Assembly: GCF_003590145.2 (NCBI RefSeq)
Contig: NZ_CP060436.1
Span: 2,204,001-2,268,000, forward strand
DNA: 64,000 nt
Direction: 5' to 3'
Source: Pseudooceanicola algae
Lineage (GTDB): Bacteria; Pseudomonadota; Alphaproteobacteria; Rhodobacterales; Rhodobacteraceae
In this document: one piece after another, positions 15,458 to 24,011 of the stretch
How positions within the stretch are numbered: position 1 is the stretch's first letter
How the letters are laid out: the number at the start of each line of letters is the position of its first letter
Translations under genes and position numbers: made by a program
The notes under the pieces: generated by a model
Told to the model about the DNA's origin: nothing
Databases searched by the model: none
Seen by the model: the letters and a program-made list of their open reading frames with translations, nothing else

Positions 15458-18400
15458 TTACCTCGCGCGTCGCACAAGCCCCTCCCGAATGGACTTGATT
15501 TCTTCTTCAAGGTGGTTGCCGCGGTAGACAAATGAAGTCTCGTGACGGGCATATTGACCTTTTCTATCCGCGCTAAGCCAATTGAACGATCCGGCGCAGA
15601 GAAGATCCTTGTCAATAGTCACAATCTTGCTGTGCAGCTTCGGTACACTGTGCAGCACAACGCCAATTTCGGAAAGCATGCGTTCAACGACTTCCATCTG
15701 GCTGAACCCGCCCGCTGCAGCGCCGGTGTTCAGCAACGGGTCGGAAAAGACCTCGATCTCGGCCCCGCGCTGCCGTGCCGCTGACATTGCATCCATTAGA
15801 CCGGTCCTCTTGATCGTTCCTGCAACGACCCAAGGGCTGACGATCATGTACCTGCGACCTTCACCTCGCAGAGCATCCAGCAAGAAGGTGTCATGCTCGG
15901 CGGCCTGCTGAAGCATCTCGAACCTTGCTTCGCCTCGGGCCAGATCTTCGCGGGGTTCCATGGCGAAATCCAACGCCTTGCCATTTGCTGCCAGGAATTC
16001 GGATAGCAATGCGCGGGGGGAGCCGCTACGGGCCGTTGCGAGAACATCCAAATCGCCGAAGACGAGGCAGCTGTCCTTGGCCCGCGAAACGGTCACGTTC
16101 AGCATGCTGGGCGAGGCGTCGATAAAGCCTCCGTCGGCGTGCTTGGAATAGACTGGCGAAAAGATCACCACGGGCCGTTCGGCGCCCTGCAGCGCGTGTA
16201 CGGTGCCAATGGTCATGCAGTCGCGACCTGACACGGTGATGCCACGCGCGGCGCAGGCATCGCGGATGGCGCGCATTTGCTGCCCAAATGGGGTGACGAC
16301 CCCAACAACCTGCTCCAGTGGGCGACCGTAGCGGCCTTCGAGCAATGCTCGGCTTTCCTCGAGCCAGGCAGCGATTGTCTTGGCCTCGACGGGGTTGGCG
16401 CGGCTTCCGCCACTCGTGAACGCACGACCTTCGACATGCAGGTAGCCAAGTGCCGGAAGAGGAGCCTCCGCTGGTGCCGGACCACGCATAGGACGCAGCA
16501 TTCCCTTATAACACAGGGCGTTGCTGAACCCGATGATTTCGTCATGGCAGCGGCGATGTTCGAACAGGTAGAGGCCACGATCCAATTCAGGCCATGGGGA
16601 GATCTTGCAAGCTTGTTGCGCGAGACGCATGGCACTGCCGCTTGTCGACCGAATACCACTGACGTCGACCTGGTCCGGCACCTCTTCACCGTCGACCAAG
16701 CCATTGTCTTTCAGATTGCCGATATCGACGGGTCCGGGCACGGCCGAGATCGGCTCAATCTGCTGCGTGTCGCCTATGACCAGCGCACGTTTGGCCAGGG
16801 CGAAGGAGGCTCCGGCAACCTCGGGCAGAACCTGCCCGGCCTCGTCGACGATCAGCAGGTCGATGAAGTTGTAGAGGCTGTCCTTCGCGAACTTGCCATC
16901 TTGGAACCGGCTGCAGGCAAGTTTCCCAGGGAGGCTGGCAAAAGTGGCCACGGCGCAGGGAGTCAGCATCATCCGTCGTTTCCAGCGAGGCTCCACGGCC
17001 TTTCGCCCGGTCTTTTCATGCGAGGTGGTGATAGAGCCGAGATCGGCACCCATCGCCATGAGCCACCGTCCTTCCCAATAGTGGGTCGCAAGCAGGAAGA
17101 GGTGGAAACGGGTATCGACGTCCACCCGCCGTTCCAGTTCGCCCACATCCTCCGAGCCTCCAAAGAGCTCCGCCGCCTCACGCCACGCAAGTTCGCTGGC
17201 CAACGCTTGCTCCCTCAGGCTCTTGGCGCGGGAGAGGTGCTGCTCGGCGATGGACAAAGCTTGCTTGCGATCTCTGAGGCCATGCGCGACACGCGCTTCG
17301 AGATCATCGACGTTGGTCGCGCCCCGCAACAGGTTAAGATCCTCTCCGACTGCCAGGCGCGCCCGCATGGCGCGCTTGCGCTTGACCGATGAAATGAACC
17401 CGAACAGACCCGTGAGCCAGGACTCCGAGGCGAGGTATCGGGTCAGAGCCATGTGTGCGGCCGTCAGTCGATCGGCTTCCATGCGGCGGGCGTAGACTGT
17501 CTTTGTGCGTCGGGCATGCTCCGCTTCCGGATCTTCGCCAAGTTCCGACTTGAGGGCGGCGGCCGAGGATTTGCGTTGGACAAATGCAGTATCGAGGTCA
17601 CGGAGTTTGTTGGTCTCTTCGGCTAGCCGATGCCGGAGCTTTGCAACAAACCCGGCAACATCCGATCCCTCAAAAGCCGGGAATGCCGTTCCTGCAGCCC
17701 CCAGCCAGGCGGCCTTGGCGCGTTCGAAGTAGGCTACGGACTCGCATTCCGCCTGAAAGGCCTCCGTCTGATAGCGCTGCGCAGCTTCCATGCGGCGGGC
17801 ATGTGACGGCAGGAACAACCCGAAGCTCTTGATGTCCGGCAACCATCGCCCGGCGAACACACCCTCGCCCACCGCGAAGTCTTTGCCGAAGGCGTCGATG
17901 ATGTTGGTGACCGCCTGGTTGTTGGACGACGCCGCCACAATCACCGGCGGGTCGCCTCCCTTCAGCGCGGCTTTCACCCATAGCCCCGCGACGGCCGAGA
18001 GCAGCATGGTGGTCTTGCCCGTCCCAGGCGGACCGTTCACCGCGATCACCTCGCCGGGTTTTGCGACGTCGAGCCATGACAAGACTTGCCGTTGATTTTC
18101 CGCCAGCGGGAAATGCGGATTCGAATGTCCGAGACGCCGGGCAAATTCCTGCTCGATCACGTCATCCAGCTTCCCGTCTGACCTGGTAGGGTTGGCAATT
18201 CGGCGCAGAAGTGGCGTATCAGGTTCATCAGCCAGAAGACTGTCATAAAGATCCAGTATTCCGCGCACCGTTGCCGCAGCGCCTTCAGACGCTTCGATGA
18301 AGCCACTCCCGGAATACAGATAATCTGTTTCCTCCGAGGGCCAGCCCGGCGAAAGGGCGTCGACCATCTGTCGGCAATGCTGGCGGTAGTCCTGCCAGCC

Positions 18401-18853
18401 GTCGGCGATCGTCATGTCCGGCAGGGGTGTCGTCGTCAGGAATGCGTCAAGCGCCTCCACCGATCCGAGGGCAAAGGCACCGCGGGGTAACGGTGTCAGC
18501 AGATCGCGCGCTATGGCATTGCGCGTCGGCACGAGTCTTCCTGCTCGATCCACAAAGCCTTCGGTGACGACAGGCGCGACGATCTCCGGCATGCCATCAG
18601 CGCGCGAGGCAGCATGCGAGGCCCTTCGGACAGTCACCAAAGGCCAGAAGCGCACCATAACTGTACCGGCACCATCCTTACCCTGAAACAGCTTTTGAAC
18701 CAGCGGCCTTGGCAGGCAGCCTGTCCTGAGCGCCTCATTCGGGAGCTCAAGGAAACGCTTTCGATCCGTCGTACGAAACGTCCCCTCGCCGAGTGCGCCA
18801 TCTGCCAGTGAGGTCCGCCAGTACCGAAGAACGTTTGAAAAAGGTGCGGACAT
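15458..18853 (-). CDS. SF1 (COG1112-type) helicase with C-terminal PLD nuclease domain; Mokosh type II-like
   Basis: 1131 aa from the ATG at 18853 (MSAPFSNVLRYWRTSLADG). The Walker A GPPGTGKTT is near residue 270 and the Walker B LIVDEAGQV near 668. The late helicase motifs GTVHALQGAERPVV and NVTVSRAKD follow. The region between Walker A and B has long coiled-coil-like stretches. The last ~180 residues form a PLD-type nuclease domain with one HxKxxxxD motif (HSKIVTID, about residue 1074) followed by GSFN. A single protein joining a COG1112 helicase to PLD is the layout of the anti-phage system Mokosh type II (MkoC). That assignment rests on architecture only. Confidence 0.8.
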   Translation of the reverse strand: MSAPFSNVLRYWRTSLADGALGEGTFRTTDRKRFLELPNEALRTGCLPRPLVQKLFQGKDGAGTVMVRFWPLVTVRRASHAASRADGMPEIVAPVVTEGFVDRAGRLVPTRNAIARDLLTPLPRGAFALGSVEALDAFLTTTPLPDMTIADGWQDYRQHCRQMVDALSPGWPSEETDYLYSGSGFIEASEGAAATVRGILDLYDSLLADEPDTPLLRRIANPTRSDGKLDDVIEQEFARRLGHSNPHFPLAENQRQVLSWLDVAKPGEVIAVNGPPGTGKTTMLLSAVAGLWVKAALKGGDPPVIVAASSNNQAVTNIIDAFGKDFAVGEGVFAGRWLPDIKSFGLFLPSHARRMEAAQRYQTEAFQAECESVAYFERAKAAWLGAAGTAFPAFEGSDVAGFVAKLRHRLAEETNKLRDLDTAFVQRKSSAAALKSELGEDPEAEHARRTKTVYARRMEADRLTAAHMALTRYLASESWLTGLFGFISSVKRKRAMRARLAVGEDLNLLRGATNVDDLEARVAHGLRDRKQALSIAEQHLSRAKSLREQALASELAWREAAELFGGSEDVGELERRVDVDTRFHLFLLATHYWEGRWLMAMGADLGSITTSHEKTGRKAVEPRWKRRMMLTPCAVATFASLPGKLACSRFQDGKFAKDSLYNFIDLLIVDEAGQVLPEVAGASFALAKRALVIGDTQQIEPISAVPGPVDIGNLKDNGLVDGEEVPDQVDVSGIRSTSGSAMRLAQQACKISPWPELDRGLYLFEHRRCHDEIIGFSNALCYKGMLRPMRGPAPAEAPLPALGYLHVEGRAFTSGGSRANPVEAKTIAAWLEESRALLEGRYGRPLEQVVGVVTPFGQQMRAIRDACAARGITVSGRDCMTIGTVHALQGAERPVVIFSPVYSKHADGGFIDASPSMLNVTVSRAKDSCLVFGDLDVLATARSGSPRALLSEFLAANGKALDFAMEPREDLARGEARFEMLQQAAEHDTFLLDALRGEGRRYMIVSPWVVAGTIKRTGLMDAMSAARQRGAEIEVFSDPLLNTGAAAGGFSQMEVVERMLSEIGVVLHSVPKLHSKIVTIDKDLLCAGSFNWLSADRKGQYARHETSFVYRGNHLEEEIKSIREGLVRRAR

Positions 18854-19458
18854 GAGAAAGGGCCTTGAAAACATTTCTGAAAGAAAACTGCACGCCCACC
18901 GTAGCTTGCGCACAGTTTTCCTGACTAGTGGCCGTTTGGAAAAAAACAACTAGGGCGGGTCTCTCAGACGAACGACGGTTGCGCCACCTTGTCAGCCAAG
19001 GAATCTTCTCAGGAGGCCCCGGCGGCAAGTCAGCGGGATGGCAATATCCGGGTACAGGGCAGTACCGATTGTCCAAGTCTAGTGTGGGCCGGAACGGCTG
19101 ACGATCGCGACGATCTGAACCCTTGTCGCCATACCGCTCTGTTCGCTTGGCGGACTGACGCAACACGTCTCCGGTTGCCCCGCTTCAAGTCGGCAACCTC
19201 CTCGCGGTCCATATTGTTCGGAAGCTTTCGGAGATGGCCGCTGCGGACAGGCGCTCGCTTGACCCTTCGCTGACCGGCGATCTGCGACCCATATCAGGGC
19301 ACCACCTTGAGGCCAATGGACATAGGATGAACGCCGGACTATCGTTGGCACACGAAGTTGCACAAAAGGTCACACGGCGCATCTTTCCGGACGACAGGAA
19401 CGACTGCAAGCCACTGAAATTAAATAGCTTCACATCGAGACTCTGGCTGGTGTCGGGT
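18854..19458. other. Intergenic stretch at the island end
   Basis: 605 bp upstream of the helicase gene up to the second att site. It should hold the helicase promoter. Several open frames exist on both strands, but none has a ribosome site or a recognisable product. I see no RNA gene or CRISPR-like repeats. Confidence 0.5.
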
Positions 19459-19475
19459 TCCTACCATCCCAGCCA
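19459..19475 (+). repeat. Distal attachment site of the island
   Basis: Exact copy of the 17-base tRNA-Gln 3' end TCCTACCATCCCAGCCA, without the rest of the tRNA. It marks the right border of the inner 11.4-kb element and the left border of the remnant that follows. Confidence 0.85.
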
Positions 19476-20148
19476 TTTTCTCTTGAAAAGTGAATGTTTT
19501 CAGACCCATCGACAACCCGTGTGGGGTGCTTCGAGGGGGAGGTTACACAGGCGTTTACACATGACGTGACACAGCCCTTCGCCGGGCCTGTCGCGCCGTG
19601 TCTCAAGCCGGACAAGATGACCGAGTCGGAGAACGGTCGTCATGGGCACCACGCCATACCTCTGCGAAAGAGCAGATCGTTTCTATTTCCGCCGGAGAAT
19701 TCCGGGGTTATCCACATCTAAGACACCCCTGATGGTGTCCCTGGGGACTGTGGATCGAAAATTAGCGCATAGAGTCTGTGTCCGACTGACAGCACAGATG
19801 GACCGCATGCTCGACGAGACCCTGCACAAGACCCTGCCCTCGACGGACGTGGCCGCCTTTTTCAAGGCGGAGCTGCGCCGTTGCGTGGCGCAGGTGCGGC
19901 AGGTCCGCCTGGTCGAGCGGATGGACGGCAGCCTGACCGACGAAAAGGCGCGTCGGAACCATCTTGAGACGATCGTCCTGCGCGGCATGGTCGAAGACGG
20001 CCTGCGCGAGGAAATGTCGCCGGAGCGGTTGGCCGGATTTGCCGCCGAGGATCGCGACATCGCGACCGAGATCCACCACGTCCTGTTCCGGGAATTCCTG
20101 TCGCCTGCCTTCAACACGGGCGTCAAGGCCCGCGCACAGGTGCAGGGC
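19459..20148 (+). repeat. 690-bp direct repeat of the tRNA end plus integrase 5' region
   Basis: Every base from 19459 to 20148 aligns without gaps to 8043-8732 (offset 11416), with about nine mismatches counted by eye. It includes the 17-base att core, the three phased repeats and the first ~169 integrase codons. Identity stops abruptly after GCAGGGC on both sides. The copy marks an older insertion of a sister element and frames the 11.4-kb island as a direct repeat. Confidence 0.95.
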
Positions 20149-20232
20149 GTCAGCCGGCGCGATCAGCGGCGGAAGGAGCGTCATGGTGGCAAGGCCACGC
20201 CATGCACAAACCGTCTGGCGGTGTCGCGTTGA
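19642..20232 (+). pseudogene. Truncated DUF6538/tyrosine integrase remnant
   Basis: The frame starts like the intact integrase (MGTTPYLCERADRFYFRRR) and follows it for about 169 codons with a handful of substitutions. It then switches at 20149 into unrelated sequence and stops after 27 more codons (TGA at 20230-20232). The whole catalytic domain is lost, so it cannot recombine. The breakpoint is the edge of a deletion or of older chromosome. The shared 5' part still carries the att core and phased repeats. Confidence 0.9.
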
Positions 20233-20288
20233 CGAGCGCGATGTTGCTGCTTGCCTGATCCGGTCTGGCCCTCACGGCTGAGGCACAA

Positions 20289-21302
20289 TCATTCCCTGGG
20301 TGGGGGCGGGCCGCGACCTGCATCGGCGGAGGCGTCGCAGACCGCTGTCGGATCCCCCAGGGCGCAGCCGTACTGCGCCGCAAAGCAGCCGATGAACTGG
20401 TTCGTCCCTGCCACGTCGGAATGATAGTGATACCCCAGACCCTGCTCGGCATGCCCATTGCAGACGTCCACATCAGTGGTCTCCGCGTCGCTCAGGGCCG
20501 CGTAGATATCATACCCGTCCATCGCCACGGCCACGAGGGCTTCGTGGTCGACATCGGATGCCGCGACCTGCGGTTCGCAACCGACCAACCCATGGTAGTG
20601 ATAGCCTGTGTGGGGATTCACATGCCCCACGCAGCTGTCCATCAGACCCAGCGTATGGTTGCCCTCGATCAGGTCCAGCGGCGCCGGCGCATCCAGCTTC
20701 ACGCCGTTGAAAGCCAGCCCGACGCCCGGCGCGGGGCCGATACGTGTGGCCTCGCCCTCCAGCCGGACGGGTACAAGCGGGATCACGTAGGTTTCCGAGG
20801 TGTCCTCGCTCAGGTACTTGACCTCGCATTCGACACAGTAGTTCGTATAGTCCGCCGCGCTGTCGGGATCGCCCGCCACCTCGCAGCCAAGCTCGCCCTC
20901 GACAAGAATGACATCGCCGGTTTCGGGGTCGAACATTTGCCAGGCGTCATCCCGGAACAGGACCGCGAGCCTTTCGACAAAGCTGCCATCGGCGACCACG
21001 ACTTCGTCATTGTAGAACCATGTACCGGCCTCTTCGGGCGGGGTGTCGATGGATCTGGGGCAGTAGGGACCCGTAGGGTGATTGGACGGGGCCGGCCCCG
21101 TGGTGATCCGAATGCAGAGGGATTGTTCACCCCCCGACAGGGTGCAGTCGACCATATCGGGCTCGCCGATCACCCCGGCATCCTTGTAAAGATCGACAAG
21201 CTGGTCGAACCGGGCCTGCTGTGCCGCCGTTTGCGCGGCTGCGGGCGAGGTCGCTGTGACAAGGCCGAAGGCCAGCGCCGAGAGGGTAATGGTCCAACGC
21301 AT
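20289..21302 (-). CDS. Exported YHYH-domain protein
   Basis: 337 aa from the ATG at 21302; an earlier ATG at 21314 would overlap the GGAG ribosome site of this start. A signal peptide ends near AAAQT. Two YHYH motifs are present, in HTGYHYHGLVGC and GLGYHYHSDVAG, which is the signature of the YHYH family of periplasmic proteins. The cysteine-rich middle and C-terminus suggest disulfides. The histidines could bind metal. The function of the family is not established. It lies just outside the island remnant. Confidence 0.85.
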   Translation of the reverse strand: MRWTITLSALAFGLVTATSPAAAQTAAQQARFDQLVDLYKDAGVIGEPDMVDCTLSGGEQSLCIRITTGPAPSNHPTGPYCPRSIDTPPEEAGTWFYNDEVVVADGSFVERLAVLFRDDAWQMFDPETGDVILVEGELGCEVAGDPDSAADYTNYCVECEVKYLSEDTSETYVIPLVPVRLEGEATRIGPAPGVGLAFNGVKLDAPAPLDLIEGNHTLGLMDSCVGHVNPHTGYHYHGLVGCEPQVAASDVDHEALVAVAMDGYDIYAALSDAETTDVDVCNGHAEQGLGYHYHSDVAGTNQFIGCFAAQYGCALGDPTAVCDASADAGRGPPPPRE

Positions 21303-21465
21303 CTCGTGCTCCATTCATCGCAGTTTCCAGTCCGTCGCACCCTGAATACTCTACGCGGCTTCAGCAAGGAAGCTGTTCAAGCAGGCAGCTTGCGCAGGCG
21401 ACCGCCCCCGGAACCGCGGCAACATCCCTTTCAGGTCATCGCTGCGCTGTCTCGGCGCCCCTGGC

Positions 21466-21987
21466 CTAGCCCTCATCTGCCCGTAGACGCGCCACCAGAT
21501 CCTCCAACCCGACCGGCTTGTAATCTGTCTGTTCAAGGCTCACGCAAAGGTGCCTCTCTGTCGGTGCGGGCCTGCCATGCAGATGGCCGTGGATGTTGAA
21601 ATCGAACCGGTCGGCAAGGCCCCTGCCCCGCGACAGGTCAATCGGCACATGCGTCAGGGCGATCTTCTCTGCAACCTCGACGTTCCAGAGAGCAATCGAC
21701 GTGAAGGCGGCGGCCAGGTTGCCGTCCAGTGGATTGTCGTGATTGCCGAGGATCAGGTGCTTCTGCCCATTCAGCCGGGCCAGCATTTCCCAGCCGGTAC
21801 CGGTATAGACATCCCCGAGGTGCAGAACCACGTCCCCGGCCGCGATGTGATCGTTCCAGTTGTCCGCAAGGCATTCGTTCATTTCGGATACCGTCGCGAA
21901 GGGTCGCGTCGATTTCCCCTCGGCCAGTTCGGTACCCACAAGATTTCTGTCGCCGAAATGCGTGTCCGAGATGATCCATGTTGTCAT
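21466..21987 (-). CDS. Metallophosphoesterase
   Basis: 173 aa. The complete calcineurin-type metal-binding pattern is present: SDTHFGD, HLGDVY, LGNHDN, LTHVP and the C-terminal HGHLHG. Such proteins bind two metal ions and hydrolyse phosphomonoesters or phosphodiesters. The small size and lack of a signal peptide fit the cytoplasmic YfcE/phosphodiesterase-like class. It is a single gene and the substrate cannot be deduced. Confidence 0.92.
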   Translation of the reverse strand: MTTWIISDTHFGDRNLVGTELAEGKSTRPFATVSEMNECLADNWNDHIAAGDVVLHLGDVYTGTGWEMLARLNGQKHLILGNHDNPLDGNLAAAFTSIALWNVEVAEKIALTHVPIDLSRGRGLADRFDFNIHGHLHGRPAPTERHLCVSLEQTDYKPVGLEDLVARLRADEG

Positions 21988-22071
21988 GTTCGTTTCCTTG
22001 TTGGTTTCGACACGCGCTTGCCCGGCACCCTGAATATGGGTCGGACGCTGCCACTGTCGATCATCGGGCTG

Positions 22072-23007
22072 TCAGCCCTGGGTAGCCTGTGGGGTGGTCT
22101 GGCCCGCATCTGCCACGGCGCGTCCGCGCATCCTGTTGCCCAGATACCGGGCCAGCTTGTCGGCCGCCGGGGACAGGGTGCGCCCGTGCAGCTTGACCAG
22201 GCGCACGTTCGCCGGCGGCATTTTCCTGATGCGGATCAGCGCGACATTCCCCGCCCCGTCTTCAGTCTGTTCGTAGAGCGACAAACCGAAGGTCACCAGG
22301 CCGGCATTGCGGCAGGCACTGGCGATGGAGGCATAGGTATTGCTTTCAACGGCCGGCGTCAGAAAGGTGTTTTCGCGGTTCGCATGTTGGTCCAGCATCA
22401 ACCGCAACCCTGATCCCTGCGGCGGCAGGACGATCTGATGCCGGGCGATCTCGGCGATACTGACCTCGCGCTCTGCGGCCAGCGGATGGCTGGTCGTGAC
22501 CACGGCGTAAATTTCCTGATCCGCGTCGCCGAGCACGGAAAGATCCGTATGATCGGACAAGTTCAGACACAGGCCGATGTCGGAATGATACTCCTGCAGG
22601 TCCGTCATCGCCCGCGCCGAGGACGAATGATTGATCGAGACCGTGACCTTGGGATTGTTCAGCTGAAACCGCGCCAGGTGGACGGGAAGAAAGCTCTCCA
22701 GCACCGATTGACTGGCGCAGATACGGACGTGCCCACTGGTCGTCTTCTTGATCGCCTGCAATTCTCCCCGGACCTTTTCGAACTCGGCAAGCTGGCTGCG
22801 GGCATAGACGGTCAGGTATTGCCCCGACCGGTTCAGGCGCAAGCCCTTCGAGGTGCGCTCGAACAGCTCGACCCCGAATTGCGTTTCCAACGCCAGGATC
22901 TTCCGGCTCAGGGCAGAGGGGGTCAGGGACATGTGATCCGCCGCCTTGCGGATGGAGCGGAAGCGTTCGATGGCATCGAGAATCTTCAGATCGTTGAGAC
23001 TTTGCAT
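22072..23007 (-). CDS. LysR-family transcriptional regulator
   Basis: 311 aa. N-terminal winged HTH (LKILDAIERFRSIRKAADHMSLTPSALSRKILALE) followed by the two-lobed LysR effector domain. It is the last gene of the run that starts with the ABC transporter genes, 14 bp after the ATPase stop, so it is probably co-transcribed with the transporter it controls. The ligand is unknown; the neighbouring transporter suggests it is the transported compound or metal. Confidence 0.9.
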   Translation of the reverse strand: MQSLNDLKILDAIERFRSIRKAADHMSLTPSALSRKILALETQFGVELFERTSKGLRLNRSGQYLTVYARSQLAEFEKVRGELQAIKKTTSGHVRICASQSVLESFLPVHLARFQLNNPKVTVSINHSSSARAMTDLQEYHSDIGLCLNLSDHTDLSVLGDADQEIYAVVTTSHPLAAEREVSIAEIARHQIVLPPQGSGLRLMLDQHANRENTFLTPAVESNTYASIASACRNAGLVTFGLSLYEQTEDGAGNVALIRIRKMPPANVRLVKLHGRTLSPAADKLARYLGNRMRGRAVADAGQTTPQATQG

Positions 23008-23021
23008 CGGGACCGCCGCCC

Positions 23022-24008
23022 TTACGCCGACAGGGGCACGACATTGTCGCGCAGGATGTTCAACTCGACCTGGCCGGTGTCGACCGGGCGGGTTTCCGAA
23101 AAGAAGGTCAGATCCTGCCCCTGGACTTCGACCTTGACCTCGAACCTGCCGTCGATGAAGACGACATCCTGCACGCGCGCGGTCACCTCGCCCCGGTCGG
23201 GCGCGATCTGCAGGGCGTTGCGGGGCAGCAGAAGCCAGTCGTCAGTCCAGGGCGTGTTGCCCAGAAAGTCGCGCGGCACGATGTTGCCCGCGTTGACGAA
23301 ACGGGCGATGCCCACTGTGCTGGGCCGGGTAAAGACCTTGAGCGGCGCACCGACCTGCTGGATCTGGCCATCGACCATGACGGCGATCCGGTCGGACAGG
23401 ATCTGCGCCTCGCGCCGGTCATGGGTCACGTTGATGCAGGTCAGTCCGAATTGCCTGGCCAGCTTGCGGATCTCATGGCCGAGATCATCGCGCAGGTTGG
23501 AATCGAGGCTCGCCAGCGGTTCGTCCAGCAGGATCACCCTGGGCGACAGGGCAAGGGCACGGGCGATACCCACCCGCTGCCGCTGTCCGCCCGACAGTTG
23601 GCGCGGATACTTGCCCGCATGGGCCGACATCTGGACCTGCGCCAGCACCTCCTGAACGCGGGTCGCCATGTCGGCCTTGCGCCAGCCATCGCTGCGCAGC
23701 GGAAAAGCGATGTTTTCATCGATGGTCATATGCGGCCACAGCGCATGATCCTGAAACACAAAACCGAAGCGCCGCGCCTGGGTCGGCACGAAGGTCCTTT
23801 TCGCGGCCTCATCAAGGACGGTGCCGTTGCAGGACAGAACACCGCTGTCGGCGCGCTCCAACCCGGACAGGATGCGCAGCAGGGTCGATTTCCCGCTGCC
23901 GGATTCGCCCAGCAGGGTGATGAATTCGCCCTCGGCAATGTCGAGGTCGATGCCCTTCAGGATCTGGGTCGTGCCAAAGCTCTTGCGCAGGGACTGGATG
24001 GTGATCAT
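23022..24008 (-). CDS. ABC transporter ATP-binding protein (Fe3+/phosphonate class)
   Basis: 328 aa. It has Walker A GESGSGKST (about residue 35), the Q-loop FVFQDHALWPH, the signature LSGGQRQRVGIARAL, Walker B VILLDEPLAS and the switch His in VTHDR. A C-terminal TOBE-like domain (about 240-328) is typical of the FbpC/PotA/PhnT group. It powers the permease encoded directly upstream; only three bases separate permease stop and this start. Confidence 0.9.
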   Translation of the reverse strand: MITIQSLRKSFGTTQILKGIDLDIAEGEFITLLGESGSGKSTLLRILSGLERADSGVLSCNGTVLDEAAKRTFVPTQARRFGFVFQDHALWPHMTIDENIAFPLRSDGWRKADMATRVQEVLAQVQMSAHAGKYPRQLSGGQRQRVGIARALALSPRVILLDEPLASLDSNLRDDLGHEIRKLARQFGLTCINVTHDRREAQILSDRIAVMVDGQIQQVGAPLKVFTRPSTVGIARFVNAGNIVPRDFLGNTPWTDDWLLLPRNALQIAPDRGEVTARVQDVVFIDGRFEVKVEVQGQDLTFFSETRPVDTGQVELNILRDNVVPLSA

Positions 24009-24011
24009 GGC

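Noticed and set aside
18989-19273. 94-codon frames on both strands before the second att site
   Set aside because: No start signals and biased, domain-free products; treated as non-coding.
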